From JANLSE01 sp038214135 (GTDB taxonomy: Bacteria > Chloroflexota > Chloroflexia > Chloroflexales > Roseiflexaceae), in the NCBI GenBank assembly GCA_038214135.1, contig JBBQSD010000058.1:1-36117 (forward strand): a stretch of 36,117 nucleotides of DNA, read 5' to 3'. Every line of letters begins with the position of its first letter. The stretch's first letter is position 1. This document shows, piece by piece, positions 7,190-15,000 of this stretch. Made by a program: the position numbers and the translations under genes. The notes below the pieces were generated by a model. That model was not told the origin of the DNA, searched no databases, and was given only the letters and a program-made list of their open reading frames with translations.

Positions 7190-7310
7190 GATCCCCCGCT
7201 CCCCCAACCCCTCCCCCACCGGTGGGCAGGGGCGCACAGGGTTCGCAATGGGGCAATTCCCCCTTGCCCCGGCGTGGGAGAGGGGGGCAGGGGGCGCGGG
7301 GCCGAGGGTG
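7190..7310. repeat. C-rich/G-rich interspersed repeat segment
   Basis: C-tracts (CCCCCGCTCCCCCAACCCCTCCCCC, 7194-7219, followed by CACCGGTGGGCAGGGG) and a CCCCGGCGTGGGAGAGGGGGG segment can fold back on each other. The latter resembles about 4940-4965. No open frame here looks like a gene. Confidence 0.5.
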
Positions 7311-7344
7311 AGGGCCAACAAAGCGATCAATCGTGTTATTAACT

Positions 7345-8520
7345 ATGCCTAAACTTACTCAACTCTTGATGCTGCTGGCATTTCTGATAATGGTTGCCGC
7401 GCCGCCCGGTGCTCGTGCTCAACTATCAGTGGAACAGGATGTGCAGGCATTCCTTGATCAGTTGCCCGGCCCACTCAAATCGTATCGCGATGGCGACTCG
7501 ACAGCGGCTCAAATCATTAACGGAACTGCGGCCTACTATGGCTCATCACCCAGGGTGCTGCTGGCGCTTCTGGAAGCGACGAGCTATCTGTTGAGTGATC
7601 CGAATCCTGCGCCCGAACATCTGCGCCAACCCTTTTCGCCACTTGGCCCGGATGGATTTTCCGATCAGATCGATTGGACAGCTCGCGAACTACGTGCTGG
7701 CCTTGGCCCATACGAGCGCCCACCAACCCTGAGCTTCACCGATGGGACGACAATCACGCTGACACTGGCGCAGGCTCCGGAAGGCGTTGCTGTCCAGCGT
7801 TTTCTAGCACCTGGCCGGACGCAATCAGAATGGCGGATGGCTGTGGATCGCTTTGGGGCAGTATTCGTTGCCTATTTTAATAACGAATTGCCACAGTTCG
7901 AATCAATACAGCCAGCAGTGACAACAGGTTTCCTCCGGCGGCCATGGGCGGTTGGGACGCGAGTGACGCACCTGGCCTACTTCGATCACGCCTATCCGAC
8001 TGTCGATAGTGGTCGGGCAGGGAATGGCTATGTGCTCGATTATCGCGGGCGTGGTAGCGTGCAGTACGATGGCCACGATGGCCACGATTATGTGTTTCCA
8101 AATAAGCCAATTGGCACATTCATCTATGCTGCTGCTGATGGAATTGCCTATGCCAGCACCCATCGTGGCAATGGCATCTGGATTCAGCACAGCAATGGGT
8201 ATGTGACGGTCTATTGGCATCTGGATAAGTTCGCCAAGAAGTTTCGTGGGTTGGTTAACACTGGCCAGGGTATTCCAATTCGTGCTGGCGATCTGTTGGG
8301 CAGTAGTGGAAAAAGTGGCTTTGTTCAGGGCACGCCCCATCTGCACTTCGAGGTTCGTCATAATGGTAAGCAGGTGGATCCATATGGCTGGTATGGAACC
8401 GGCCCCGATCCATGCCCAGCCTATGTCGCCTGTGAGGCCAGCCGCTGGTTGTGGGCACCAGAATTGATTGGTGAGTTTGATTTTACGCCACCGAACATCC
8501 GCGCCCGCCAGGGCCCATAA
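7345..8520 (+). CDS. Secreted M23 family metallopeptidase
   Basis: This 391-aa protein begins with a cleavable signal peptide (hydrophobic core LLMLLAFLIMVAAP, Ala-x-Ala cleavage before Gln26). A helical N-terminal domain of about 170 residues (INGTAAYYGSSPRVLLALLE) precedes a LytM/M23 domain. All zinc-site elements are visible: HDGHD (His244, Asp248), WHL (His292) and PHLHFE (His332, His334). The enzyme is therefore expected to be an active cell-wall DD-endopeptidase, unlike its neighbour at 5195-6145. The start is uncertain: GTG 7333 is in frame four codons upstream and neither start has a clear Shine-Dalgarno. Twelve nt separate it from the DUF190-CBS gene, so the two are probably co-transcribed. 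Confidence 0.9.
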   Translation: MPKLTQLLMLLAFLIMVAAPPGARAQLSVEQDVQAFLDQLPGPLKSYRDGDSTAAQIINGTAAYYGSSPRVLLALLEATSYLLSDPNPAPEHLRQPFSPLGPDGFSDQIDWTARELRAGLGPYERPPTLSFTDGTTITLTLAQAPEGVAVQRFLAPGRTQSEWRMAVDRFGAVFVAYFNNELPQFESIQPAVTTGFLRRPWAVGTRVTHLAYFDHAYPTVDSGRAGNGYVLDYRGRGSVQYDGHDGHDYVFPNKPIGTFIYAAADGIAYASTHRGNGIWIQHSNGYVTVYWHLDKFAKKFRGLVNTGQGIPIRAGDLLGSSGKSGFVQGTPHLHFEVRHNGKQVDPYGWYGTGPDPCPAYVACEASRWLWAPELIGEFDFTPPNIRARQGP

Positions 8521-8532
8521 AAAGGGAATGCT

Positions 8533-9789
8533 ATGACATCTGGCGAGCCAGTTCAACGGGTGCGAATCTATCTGAATGAGCGTGATCTGCGCGAGGGCCA
8601 GGCTCTGTATATTACGGTGCTGGAGCGGCTGCGGCGTGAGGGCGCAACAGGGGCGACAGCGCTGCGCGGCATGGGTGGGTTTGGCCCAGGCCATCGCGCC
8701 CGCGCCACTGGCATCGTGAGCGTCGCCGATACGCAGCCGGTTGTGATCGAATGGGTTGATCGGGTGGAACGCATCGCACGGGTGATGCCACTGCTTGATG
8801 ATCTACTCGAAGAGGCGCTTGTCACCATTGAGGAATTGCGAGCCTATCGGGCACGTCTGCGTTCCTCGGGGCCATTTGGAACCCAGAATGTTGGCGAAGT
8901 TATGGATGCTGCTGCACTGGCATTTGTTGATACTACCACTATTCGTGATGCGCTACGCCATGCCCTGACGCAATACCAGTCTATTCTTCCGGTGATTGAT
9001 GCCCAGCGGCGGGTGGTAGCTGCACTCACGGATGTCGATCTTGTGCGGCGGGCAGGGTTGCCATTGCCGCTTGATATTGTTCAAGTGCTGCGCCCCGATG
9101 AGCGTGAGGATATCCTCCGTATTGTGCCAGAGCGCGTACTTGCAGAACTGATCACTGAAGAACCACGGACGAGCTATGTCCAGGCTTCGATTCCCCAGGT
9201 GGTTGCGACCATGATCGAATGGGGCCTTGAATCACTGCCCGTTGTTGATCGCAATGGTTGCTTTGCCGGGCTGGTTGGGGTTGAACAAGCGCTGCAAGCG
9301 GCCCGCGATGCACGTAGCACAAACGATGGTGCCATCCGCGATGCCGAACTGCCGCCACCCGTGCGCCTGTTGATGCAGACGACGGTTCCGACGATTGCTG
9401 GCGCAACGCCAGTTCCTGCAACACTGCGCCAGCTATTGGCGGCACCAGAGCGCTTTCTGGTAGTGATTGATGCAGGCCGTCCAATCGGAATCCTCACGAT
9501 TGCTATTGTGCTGGCCCAGATCGAAGCGCCAACCCGCTATGAATTTCTGCAAACCCTGCGCGCACCAACTGCCCAGCCAGCCTTTGCTGGTGCTGATCCA
9601 GAATGGAGTGCCGCAACATTGGCTGCCACCGCGCCAACGATTGCCGAATTAGCCACCCAGGATGATGCAATCACCATCATGCTTACCGATCAGATCGAAC
9701 GCCTGGTTGTGATCAGCGACGAGGGCTTGCTGGTGGGTTTGTTGGGGCGGCGGGCGTTGCTGCGCGGTTTGGCGCAACTGAGCGCGTGA
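8533..9789 (+). CDS. DUF190 (PII-like) protein fused to four CBS motifs
   Basis: This 418-aa protein begins with a DUF190 domain (residues 9-105), a small PII-like ferredoxin fold. Its signatures are RVRIYLNERD, GATGATALRGMGGFG (37-51) and PVVIEWVD (69-76). Four CBS-type segments follow (about 116-175, 202-258, 276-330, 360-415), which would pair into two Bateman modules. CBS pairs usually bind adenosyl nucleotides, and PII-like domains also sense nucleotides. The likely role is soluble energy or nucleotide sensing that controls an unknown partner. No transporter lies next to it. AAAGGG precedes ATG 8533. Its last 77 bp overlap, on the opposite strand, the 3' end of the DUF58 gene. Confidence 0.85.
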   Translation: MTSGEPVQRVRIYLNERDLREGQALYITVLERLRREGATGATALRGMGGFGPGHRARATGIVSVADTQPVVIEWVDRVERIARVMPLLDDLLEEALVTIEELRAYRARLRSSGPFGTQNVGEVMDAAALAFVDTTTIRDALRHALTQYQSILPVIDAQRRVVAALTDVDLVRRAGLPLPLDIVQVLRPDEREDILRIVPERVLAELITEEPRTSYVQASIPQVVATMIEWGLESLPVVDRNGCFAGLVGVEQALQAARDARSTNDGAIRDAELPPPVRLLMQTTVPTIAGATPVPATLRQLLAAPERFLVVIDAGRPIGILTIAIVLAQIEAPTRYEFLQTLRAPTAQPAFAGADPEWSAATLAATAPTIAELATQDDAITIMLTDQIERLVVISDEGLLVGLLGRRALLRGLAQLSA

Positions 9790-11044
9790 GATCGGCAGGG
9801 CTGCCAAGTACATCGGCCAGCTTATCGCCCTGGCGATAGCGATAGGTTGGGACGCGTAGCTCGGCCAGCCGTGCCTGGATTGCGAGGGTATCCTTCCAGC
9901 CACCGAACGATTGTGGATCAACAAGCACAACCATCGCACGCGCACCGCGATAGAGTAATTGCTGTAGGCCACGCACCCAGCGCTCATCCAGCGATGGCGT
10001 GATAATCACCAACGTACAATTGCGCCCGAAGCGGGCATTCTCGGCAGCCAGAACCTCGGCCAGCGATTGTGCTCCATAGGCCCGCAGCATGGCCAGCGCC
10101 TCCAGCAGCCGATACAACTGACGCGCCTCGCGATCAGCCAGAATGACTTCGCGTTCCTGCCCCCATGCAACTAGCCCAACTGGCCGGTTCTGATCGAGCA
10201 GATGCCGGGCAATCGCGGCGGCTGCTTGAACGATATACTCCTCGGTCGATTCGATCTGGCGCTGCTCTGGCTCGCGCTCGGATTGGCGCTTGCTCTGCTG
10301 GTTGAGCCGCTGCTGAACCCGTTCCTGCATATCTAGCACCAGGTAGACTTCGGCGGTTGGATCAAGCTCGAATTCCTTGACCATCAGTTTATCGTTACGG
10401 GCACTGCTGCGCCAATGAATACGGTTTAGGCTATCGCCTGGTTGATAATCGCGGATACTGGCAACATTTGGGGTGACATAATGTGTTCGCGTGCGGGTTT
10501 CCTGGCCACCGGGTAATTCAGCGCTTGGCAAACTGAACCCAGGCAGTGGTGATGTCTGCGGGTAGACGAGTACCTCACTGGTTTCGTTGATCGTTCGTTC
10601 CAGCCGGAAAATGCCAAATGGATCACCACTGGCAAGTGTGATCGGGCCGAGCGTGAACTTCCCACGGATCGTACAGGGTGTGCGAATATTCCAGCGCCGC
10701 CTATCATTGCCGGGCAGGGTAGCCACAAATCCAGTGCCGTGAGTCGGCAGATCAGAATGATCGAGCAGTTCGATCCACAGGCGTGGAATCGGCCAAAGAT
10801 TGCGGATGGTAATCCGTTCGCGGGCAACCTCACCAACCTGTGATCGATGTGTAAAGGTCTCGCGTTCGACACGCAAACCACGCAGATTCAGCCAGGCCCA
10901 GGCATATGATCCAGCCAGCAATGCCAGCAACAAATAGAACAGGTGAAAGAACAGCCGAATACTCGTTCCCTGTGCGGCCAGGTAACAAGCCAATGCTAAT
11001 GCGAATAGGCCCAATGGACGCAGATATCTTCGTCGTGCCGTCAT
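9713..11044 (-). CDS. DUF58 domain-containing membrane protein
   Basis: This 443-aa protein has two N-terminal transmembrane helices (about 10-26 and 31-51), a beta-rich middle, and the hallmark DUF58 motif IRDYQPGDSLNRIHWRSSAR (197-216) followed by KLMVKEFE. A vWA-like C-terminal half follows. DUF58 proteins are often encoded beside MoxR ATPases and transglutaminase-like proteins and are thought to act in chaperone or assembly complexes. Here neither is present; mnmE lies 11 nt upstream on the same strand, so the two share a transcript. ATG 11044 was preferred over the upstream frame start at 11071, which would overlap mnmE. The last 25 or so residues (Ala/Pro/Arg-rich) are encoded in the antisense overlap with the DUF190-CBS gene. 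Confidence 0.9.
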   Translation of the reverse strand: MTARRRYLRPLGLFALALACYLAAQGTSIRLFFHLFYLLLALLAGSYAWAWLNLRGLRVERETFTHRSQVGEVARERITIRNLWPIPRLWIELLDHSDLPTHGTGFVATLPGNDRRRWNIRTPCTIRGKFTLGPITLASGDPFGIFRLERTINETSEVLVYPQTSPLPGFSLPSAELPGGQETRTRTHYVTPNVASIRDYQPGDSLNRIHWRSSARNDKLMVKEFELDPTAEVYLVLDMQERVQQRLNQQSKRQSEREPEQRQIESTEEYIVQAAAAIARHLLDQNRPVGLVAWGQEREVILADREARQLYRLLEALAMLRAYGAQSLAEVLAAENARFGRNCTLVIITPSLDERWVRGLQQLLYRGARAMVVLVDPQSFGGWKDTLAIQARLAELRVPTYRYRQGDKLADVLGSPADLTRSVAPNRAATPAAPTNPPASPRR

Positions 11045-11055
11045 GAAGCAACGCC

Positions 11056-12465
11056 TTATTTCCCAATACAAAAGCGGCTAAAAATGGCATTCAGCAGCTC
11101 ATCGCCAATCGTCTCGCCAGTGATCTCGCCCAATGCCACCAGTGCGGCAGTCAGATCAATGCCCAACAAATCGTGAGGAATACCGCGCCTATGGGCATCC
11201 AATGCATCACGAACATGGCCAATCACGCGGGTCAGCGCATCACGATGGCGTGGATTTGTGATCAGATGCGCGCCAGATGGTGCCACACCGCCGAGTAAGA
11301 GTCGGGCAACCGTTTGACCCAATTCATCAATACCCTGGCCAGTTAATGCCGAAATTGCGATCATCCCATCGAATGGTGTTTGGCGGGCCAATCCCTCAAT
11401 CAGCGCATGCAATGCATGTACAGACGCAAAATCTTGCGTCTGTACATGTTGATCAGGATCTGGCAGCAGATCGATCTTATTGAGCACCAGAATCGTCGGC
11501 TTTCCAACAGTCAACGCCGCGATTTCGGCATCGGCTGGATGTGGGTTTTGCACATCGATCAGCAGCAACGCAAGGTCCGCTCCGGCGAGAGCGCTGCGGC
11601 TGCGGCCTATGCCAATCTGCTCAACCAGATCGGATGTTTCGGCAATGCCAGCCGTATCGATCAGCACCACTGGCACGCCGCCAAGGCTGGCTGTTTCTTC
11701 GAGTGTATCACGGGTTGTGCCAGGAATAGCAGTGACAATCGCTCGGTCAGCGCGCAGGAGCGCGTTCAGCAGGCTCGATTTCCCGGCATTTGGGCGGCCA
11801 ATGATCGCTGCACGGGCACCCTGGCGATAGACGATCCCCTGATCGGCGGTTGCAAGCAGGCGCTCTAGGCGTGTGAGTGCTTCACGCAATGGTTCTGCAA
11901 TCGGGTGCTGTTCAAGTTCATCTTCAGGGAAATCCACAAGTGCGGTGCAGTAGGCCAATGGCCCCAACACAAGCTCGCGAATATCGTGTAGTTCGCTGGC
12001 TAGCCAGCCGCCCAACTGTGCCTGTGCCAATGCCAGCCCACTGGTTGTGCGGGCTGTAATCACATCCAGGGTTGCTTCGGCCTGGGTGAGATCGATACGG
12101 CCATTCAAAAAGGCCCGCATCGTGAATTCGCCAGCTGTAGCCAGACGTGCCCCACAGGCTAGCGTTCGCCCAAGTACACGCCCAAGCACCAGTGGCCCAC
12201 CATGGCAGGAAAGCTCAACAACATCCTCGCCAGTGAAGCTGCGCGGCGCTTTCATCAGCACCGCAAGGGCCTCATCAATGGTAGTACAATCAGTATCAAT
12301 AATTCGACCAAGCCGCAGCCGAAATGGTTTCCAACGGCCAGCACGAACTGGCACAAAGATCTGTTGAAGAATAGCCAATGATTGCGAGCCACTCAGCCGG
12401 ATCACGCCAAGGCCGCCTTCGCCGGGTGGAGTTGCGATCGCTGCAATTGTGTCATTGTAGAGCAT
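11056..12465 (-). CDS. mnmE: tRNA uridine-5-carboxymethylaminomethyl(34) synthesis GTPase
   Basis: This 469-aa MnmE (TrmE) works with MnmG to modify wobble uridine 34 of tRNAs. It carries the N-terminal folate-binding domain (TIAAIATPPGEGGLGVIRLSG, 6-26), a helical domain interrupted by a G domain (G1 GRPNAGKS 223-230; G2 GTTRDT 249-254; G3 DTAG 270-273; G4 NKID 329-332), and the essential C-terminal FCIGK (465-469). Everything required is intact. Between G4 and the SAL segment, residues 340-350 (HVQTQDFASVH) are encoded by a near-perfect palindrome that looks like an in-frame insertion. A TATAAT box ends 7 nt before the A of ATG 12465, which suggests a leaderless mRNA. mnmE is divergent from the ABC importer operon. 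Confidence 0.96.
   Translation of the reverse strand: MLYNDTIAAIATPPGEGGLGVIRLSGSQSLAILQQIFVPVRAGRWKPFRLRLGRIIDTDCTTIDEALAVLMKAPRSFTGEDVVELSCHGGPLVLGRVLGRTLACGARLATAGEFTMRAFLNGRIDLTQAEATLDVITARTTSGLALAQAQLGGWLASELHDIRELVLGPLAYCTALVDFPEDELEQHPIAEPLREALTRLERLLATADQGIVYRQGARAAIIGRPNAGKSSLLNALLRADRAIVTAIPGTTRDTLEETASLGGVPVVLIDTAGIAETSDLVEQIGIGRSRSALAGADLALLLIDVQNPHPADAEIAALTVGKPTILVLNKIDLLPDPDQHVQTQDFASVHALHALIEGLARQTPFDGMIAISALTGQGIDELGQTVARLLLGGVAPSGAHLITNPRHRDALTRVIGHVRDALDAHRRGIPHDLLGIDLTAALVALGEITGETIGDELLNAIFSRFCIGK
11415..11448. repeat. Perfect palindrome (15-bp arms) inside mnmE
   Basis: CATGTACAGACGCAA (11415-11429), loop AATC, TTGCGTCTGTACATG (11434-11448). The arms are perfectly complementary. 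The 34 bp lie in frame within mnmE and encode HVQTQDFASVH in the loop after the G4 motif. A perfect 15-bp stem is not expected by chance in coding sequence. Confidence 0.95.
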
Positions 12466-12471
12466 GGTACT

Positions 12472-12480
12472 ATTATAGCA
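12472..12480 (-). promoter_or_regulatory. Extended -10 promoter of mnmE
   Basis: On the minus strand TGCTATAAT ends at 12472, and ATG begins at 12465 after AGTACC. Transcription would start at or next to the start codon. No recognisable -35 is seen at 16-18 bp. The same nonamer precedes three other minus-strand genes (exact at 20834-20842 and 33284-33292, TGCTATACT at 36032-36040). Confidence 0.5.
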
Positions 12481-12489
12481 CTCGGGCGG

Positions 12490-12532
12490 GCTTCATCTAG
12501 CCTTAACATGGCCATGACGAGAGCTTCATCTA
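12490..12532. repeat. GCTTCATCTAG direct repeat
   Basis: The 11-mer GCTTCATCTAG occurs at 12490-12500 and 12522-12532 in the divergent region between mnmE and the ABC importer. CTAGCC/GGCTAG ends make the interval partly symmetric. It could be a pair of operator half-sites. Confidence 0.5.
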
Positions 12533-12568
12533 GGCTAGGTATACTTTTATGGTATCACTATGGTTGTT

Positions 12569-12597
12569 GATTGGTTGCTGATTGGTTGCTGATTGCG
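12569..12597. repeat. GATTGGTTGCT tandem repeat
   Basis: Two perfect 11-bp units (12569-12579, 12580-12590) are followed by a partial one (GATTGC). They lie in the leader region of the ABC importer operon, about 70 nt before its first ATG. Confidence 0.7.
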
Positions 12598-12666
12598 GCT
12601 GTGTGGACACATACTCGGCGTAGAAGAGATACTCTACGCGAAACAGATGCTCTAGAGGAGAACAAC

Positions 12667-13941
12667 ATGAGTTCCAAGATTGAGACGAGTGCGCTAAGCC
12701 GCCGTGCCTTCTTGCGCCTGAGCGCGGTTGCTGGCGTCGGTGCCGTTCTGGCTGCCTGTGGCCAGGCGACTCCAGCCGCGGCCCCAACAGCGGCACCTGC
12801 CGCGGCCCCAACAGCGGCGCCTGCCGCCGCACCAACGGCAGCTCCGGCAATGGCAGAACCAACCGCCCCAGCGGCACTGCCAGCTGCACCAGCTGCTGGC
12901 CCGATTGATCTCAACGCCATTGGTGGGATGGACAAACTAGTTGAAGCTGCAAAGGCCGAGGGCGCACTTTCCGTGATCGCACTGCCGAACGATTGGGCAA
13001 ACTATGGCGAGATCAAGAAGGCCTTCCTGGCCAAATACCCCTTCATCAAGCTCGAAGATCTGAACCCGGATGGCAGCTCAGCCCAGGAAGTGGAAGCAAT
13101 CAAGGCCAATGCAGGCAGCAAAGGCCCACAAGCGCCCGATGTGATCGATGTTGGCTTCACCTGGGGTGATACCGCCAAAAAGGATAAGGTGCTTCAGGCA
13201 TATAAAGTTGCAACCTGGGCCGAGATCCCAGATGCACTCAAGGATGCGGAAGGCTACTGGTATGGGGATTACTATGGCGTCATGACCTTCGAAGTCAATA
13301 CCCAGGTTGTCAAGAACGTACCGCAGGATTGGTCGGATCTGCTGAAGCCTGAGTATAAGGGCCAGGTCGCATTGGCCGGTGATCCAACTGGTTCGGGACA
13401 GGCGATCAACGCTGTTTGGGCAGCTGCTCTTGGTAATGGCGGCTCGCTCGACAACGCAGCAGCTGGCTTGGATTTCTTCAAGAAGCTCAATGATGCCGGC
13501 AATTTTGTTCCAGTGGTTGCCAAGCCAGCCACAATTGCGAAGGGTGAGACGCCAATCGCACTGCGCTGGGATTACAATGCGCTTGCTAACCGCGATTCTA
13601 CTGCCGGAAACCCGGAAATTGCTGTGGTTGTGCCAAAAAGTGGCTCACTCGCTGGTGTGTATGTTCAGGCCATCAGCGCATACTCACCACGACCGAATGC
13701 AGCCCGCCTATGGATGGAGTTCCTGTACTCCGATGAAGGGCAGCTGCTGTGGTTGAAGGGCTATGCTTCTCCGGCCCGGCTTGATGCAATGAAGAAGGCA
13801 GGTAAGGTTCCAGCCGACCTGCTGGCCAAGCTGCCAAAGTATGATTCACCGGTCGGTATTCCAACAGGTGATCAGATCAATAAAGCAGTTGATGCAATCA
13901 AGGCTGGTTGGACGACCGTTGTTGGGGCGACGGTGAAGTAA
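12667..13941 (+). CDS. ABC transporter substrate-binding lipoprotein, family 1 type
   Basis: This 424-aa binding protein starts with a Tat motif (SRRAFLRLS, 11-19) and a lipobox ending at Cys31 (LAAC). A 24-bp DNA tandem repeat (12775-12846) encodes an AAAPTAAP linker. The mature domain begins around GMDKLVEAAKAEGALSVIALP and contains segments (VIDVGFTWGD, YYGVMTFEVNTQVV, DWSDLLKPEYKGQVAL, WDYNALA) typical of family 1-like proteins for polyamines, thiamine, iron(III) or phosphonates. The substrate cannot be assigned from sequence alone. GAGGAG 6 nt before ATG 12667 fixes the start; the open frame extends 32 codons upstream. It is the first gene of a four-gene importer operon. Confidence 0.92.
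   Translation: MSSKIETSALSRRAFLRLSAVAGVGAVLAACGQATPAAAPTAAPAAAPTAAPAAAPTAAPAMAEPTAPAALPAAPAAGPIDLNAIGGMDKLVEAAKAEGALSVIALPNDWANYGEIKKAFLAKYPFIKLEDLNPDGSSAQEVEAIKANAGSKGPQAPDVIDVGFTWGDTAKKDKVLQAYKVATWAEIPDALKDAEGYWYGDYYGVMTFEVNTQVVKNVPQDWSDLLKPEYKGQVALAGDPTGSGQAINAVWAAALGNGGSLDNAAAGLDFFKKLNDAGNFVPVVAKPATIAKGETPIALRWDYNALANRDSTAGNPEIAVVVPKSGSLAGVYVQAISAYSPRPNAARLWMEFLYSDEGQLLWLKGYASPARLDAMKKAGKVPADLLAKLPKYDSPVGIPTGDQINKAVDAIKAGWTTVVGATVK
12775..12846. repeat. 24-bp coding tandem repeat (AAAPTAAP linker)
   Basis: Three 24-bp units (12775-12798, 12799-12822, 12823-12846) encode the Ala/Pro/Thr linker of the binding protein. The first two differ at a single base and the third is diverged. Confidence 0.85.
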
Positions 13942-13971
13942 CAACCGGCACGGTGATGGGGTGAGACCTGA

Positions 13972-14018
13972 CCAGGTGATGGGGTGACAGTCACGTTGTC
14001 ACCCTGTCACCTGGTCAC
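13972..14018 (+). repeat. Large hairpin between binding protein and permease genes
   Basis: CCAGGTGATGGGGTGACA (13972-13989) pairs with TGTCACCCTGTCACCTGG (13997-14014) at 16 of 18 positions with a 7-nt loop. No T-run follows. Such a hairpin after a binding-protein gene typically stabilises the upstream message or attenuates readthrough, giving more binding protein than permease. Its 3' arm shares GTCACCTGGTCACA with 6252-6264. Confidence 0.65.
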
Positions 14019-14058
14019 AAGTCGTCACGTTGTCACTCTACAATTGAAGGTACGCTGT

Positions 14059-14955
14059 ATGGCCGATCTGACTCGTTCCGCCGCTCAACTGCCAGCCCAA
14101 CCGCGCCTCAGGTTTTCCTGGGTCTGGCTTGGTGTGGTGCCATTTTTCATCTTTATTATTGCGTTTTTGTTCTATCCAGCGACCTCAATTGTTGTGCAGA
14201 CATTTGTTGATCCACGACATGGCCTGACCTTCCAGAACATTCTCAGTCTCAACAAGCCCTTTATTGTGACATCGTATCTCTATACTATCGAGTTAAGCCT
14301 AGTGACGGCTCTTGGCGGCGGGTTGCTTGGGTTCTTGCTGGCCTATGCGATCACGATTGGTAAACTGCCCCCATTTGTGCGTTCGGCAGTGCTGACATTC
14401 TCTGGCGTGGCATCGAATTTTGCTGGTATCCCGTTGGCATTCGCATTCATTGCGACAATTGGCCAGCTTGGGATCGTGACCCAATTCTTGCGTTCGTTTG
14501 GGATTGCGCTCTACCCGAATTTTAGCCTGTATAGCTTCTGGGGATTGTCGCTGACCTACATCTATTTCCAGATTCCTCTGATGGTTCTGGTTCTGGCACC
14601 GGCACTCGATGGCCTGAAACGCGAATGGCGTGAGGCCAGTGAGAATCTGGGTGCAACGACATTTCAATACTGGCGTTATATTGGGCTGCCAATCCTATTC
14701 CCATCGATCCTTGGCGCAATGGCGCTGCTGTTTGGCAATGCATTTGGTGCCCACGCGACAGCGTTTGCCTTAACTGGTGGTGCCAGCCAGAGTAGCGTTG
14801 TCACAATCCTGATAGGTGCCCAGCTCAGTAGCGATGCGCTCTCCGACCCAGGGCTAGGCAACGCACTTTCATTTGGCATGATCGTCATTATGGTGATCAC
14901 GATTGCGCTCTATTCGCAGATGCAACGGCGGGCCGAACGCTGGATGAAACAGTAG
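14059..14955 (+). CDS. ABC transporter permease (first subunit)
   Basis: This 298-aa integral membrane protein has about six transmembrane helices. The BPD-type EAA loop reads REASENLGATTFQYWRYIGLPILFPS, which contacts the ATPase in the cytoplasm. It belongs to the binding-protein-dependent inner-membrane family of the spermidine/putrescine, iron and phosphonate transporters, paired with the next gene. ATG 14059 is chosen because GAAGG lies 8 nt upstream; the longer frame from 13984 translates only the GTCACC repeat. It follows the binding protein after a 117-nt spacer holding a large hairpin. Confidence 0.92.
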   Translation: MADLTRSAAQLPAQPRLRFSWVWLGVVPFFIFIIAFLFYPATSIVVQTFVDPRHGLTFQNILSLNKPFIVTSYLYTIELSLVTALGGGLLGFLLAYAITIGKLPPFVRSAVLTFSGVASNFAGIPLAFAFIATIGQLGIVTQFLRSFGIALYPNFSLYSFWGLSLTYIYFQIPLMVLVLAPALDGLKREWREASENLGATTFQYWRYIGLPILFPSILGAMALLFGNAFGAHATAFALTGGASQSSVVTILIGAQLSSDALSDPGLGNALSFGMIVIMVITIALYSQMQRRAERWMKQ

Positions 14956-15000
14956 TATAGGCGCGATCTATTGCGCCTTTGCGAATGGAACGGAGGGATT

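Noticed and set aside
7903..8694. 263-codon open frame antisense to the M23 gene
   Set aside because: Overlaps a well-supported peptidase and the next gene's start, and its content is low-complexity with no motif.
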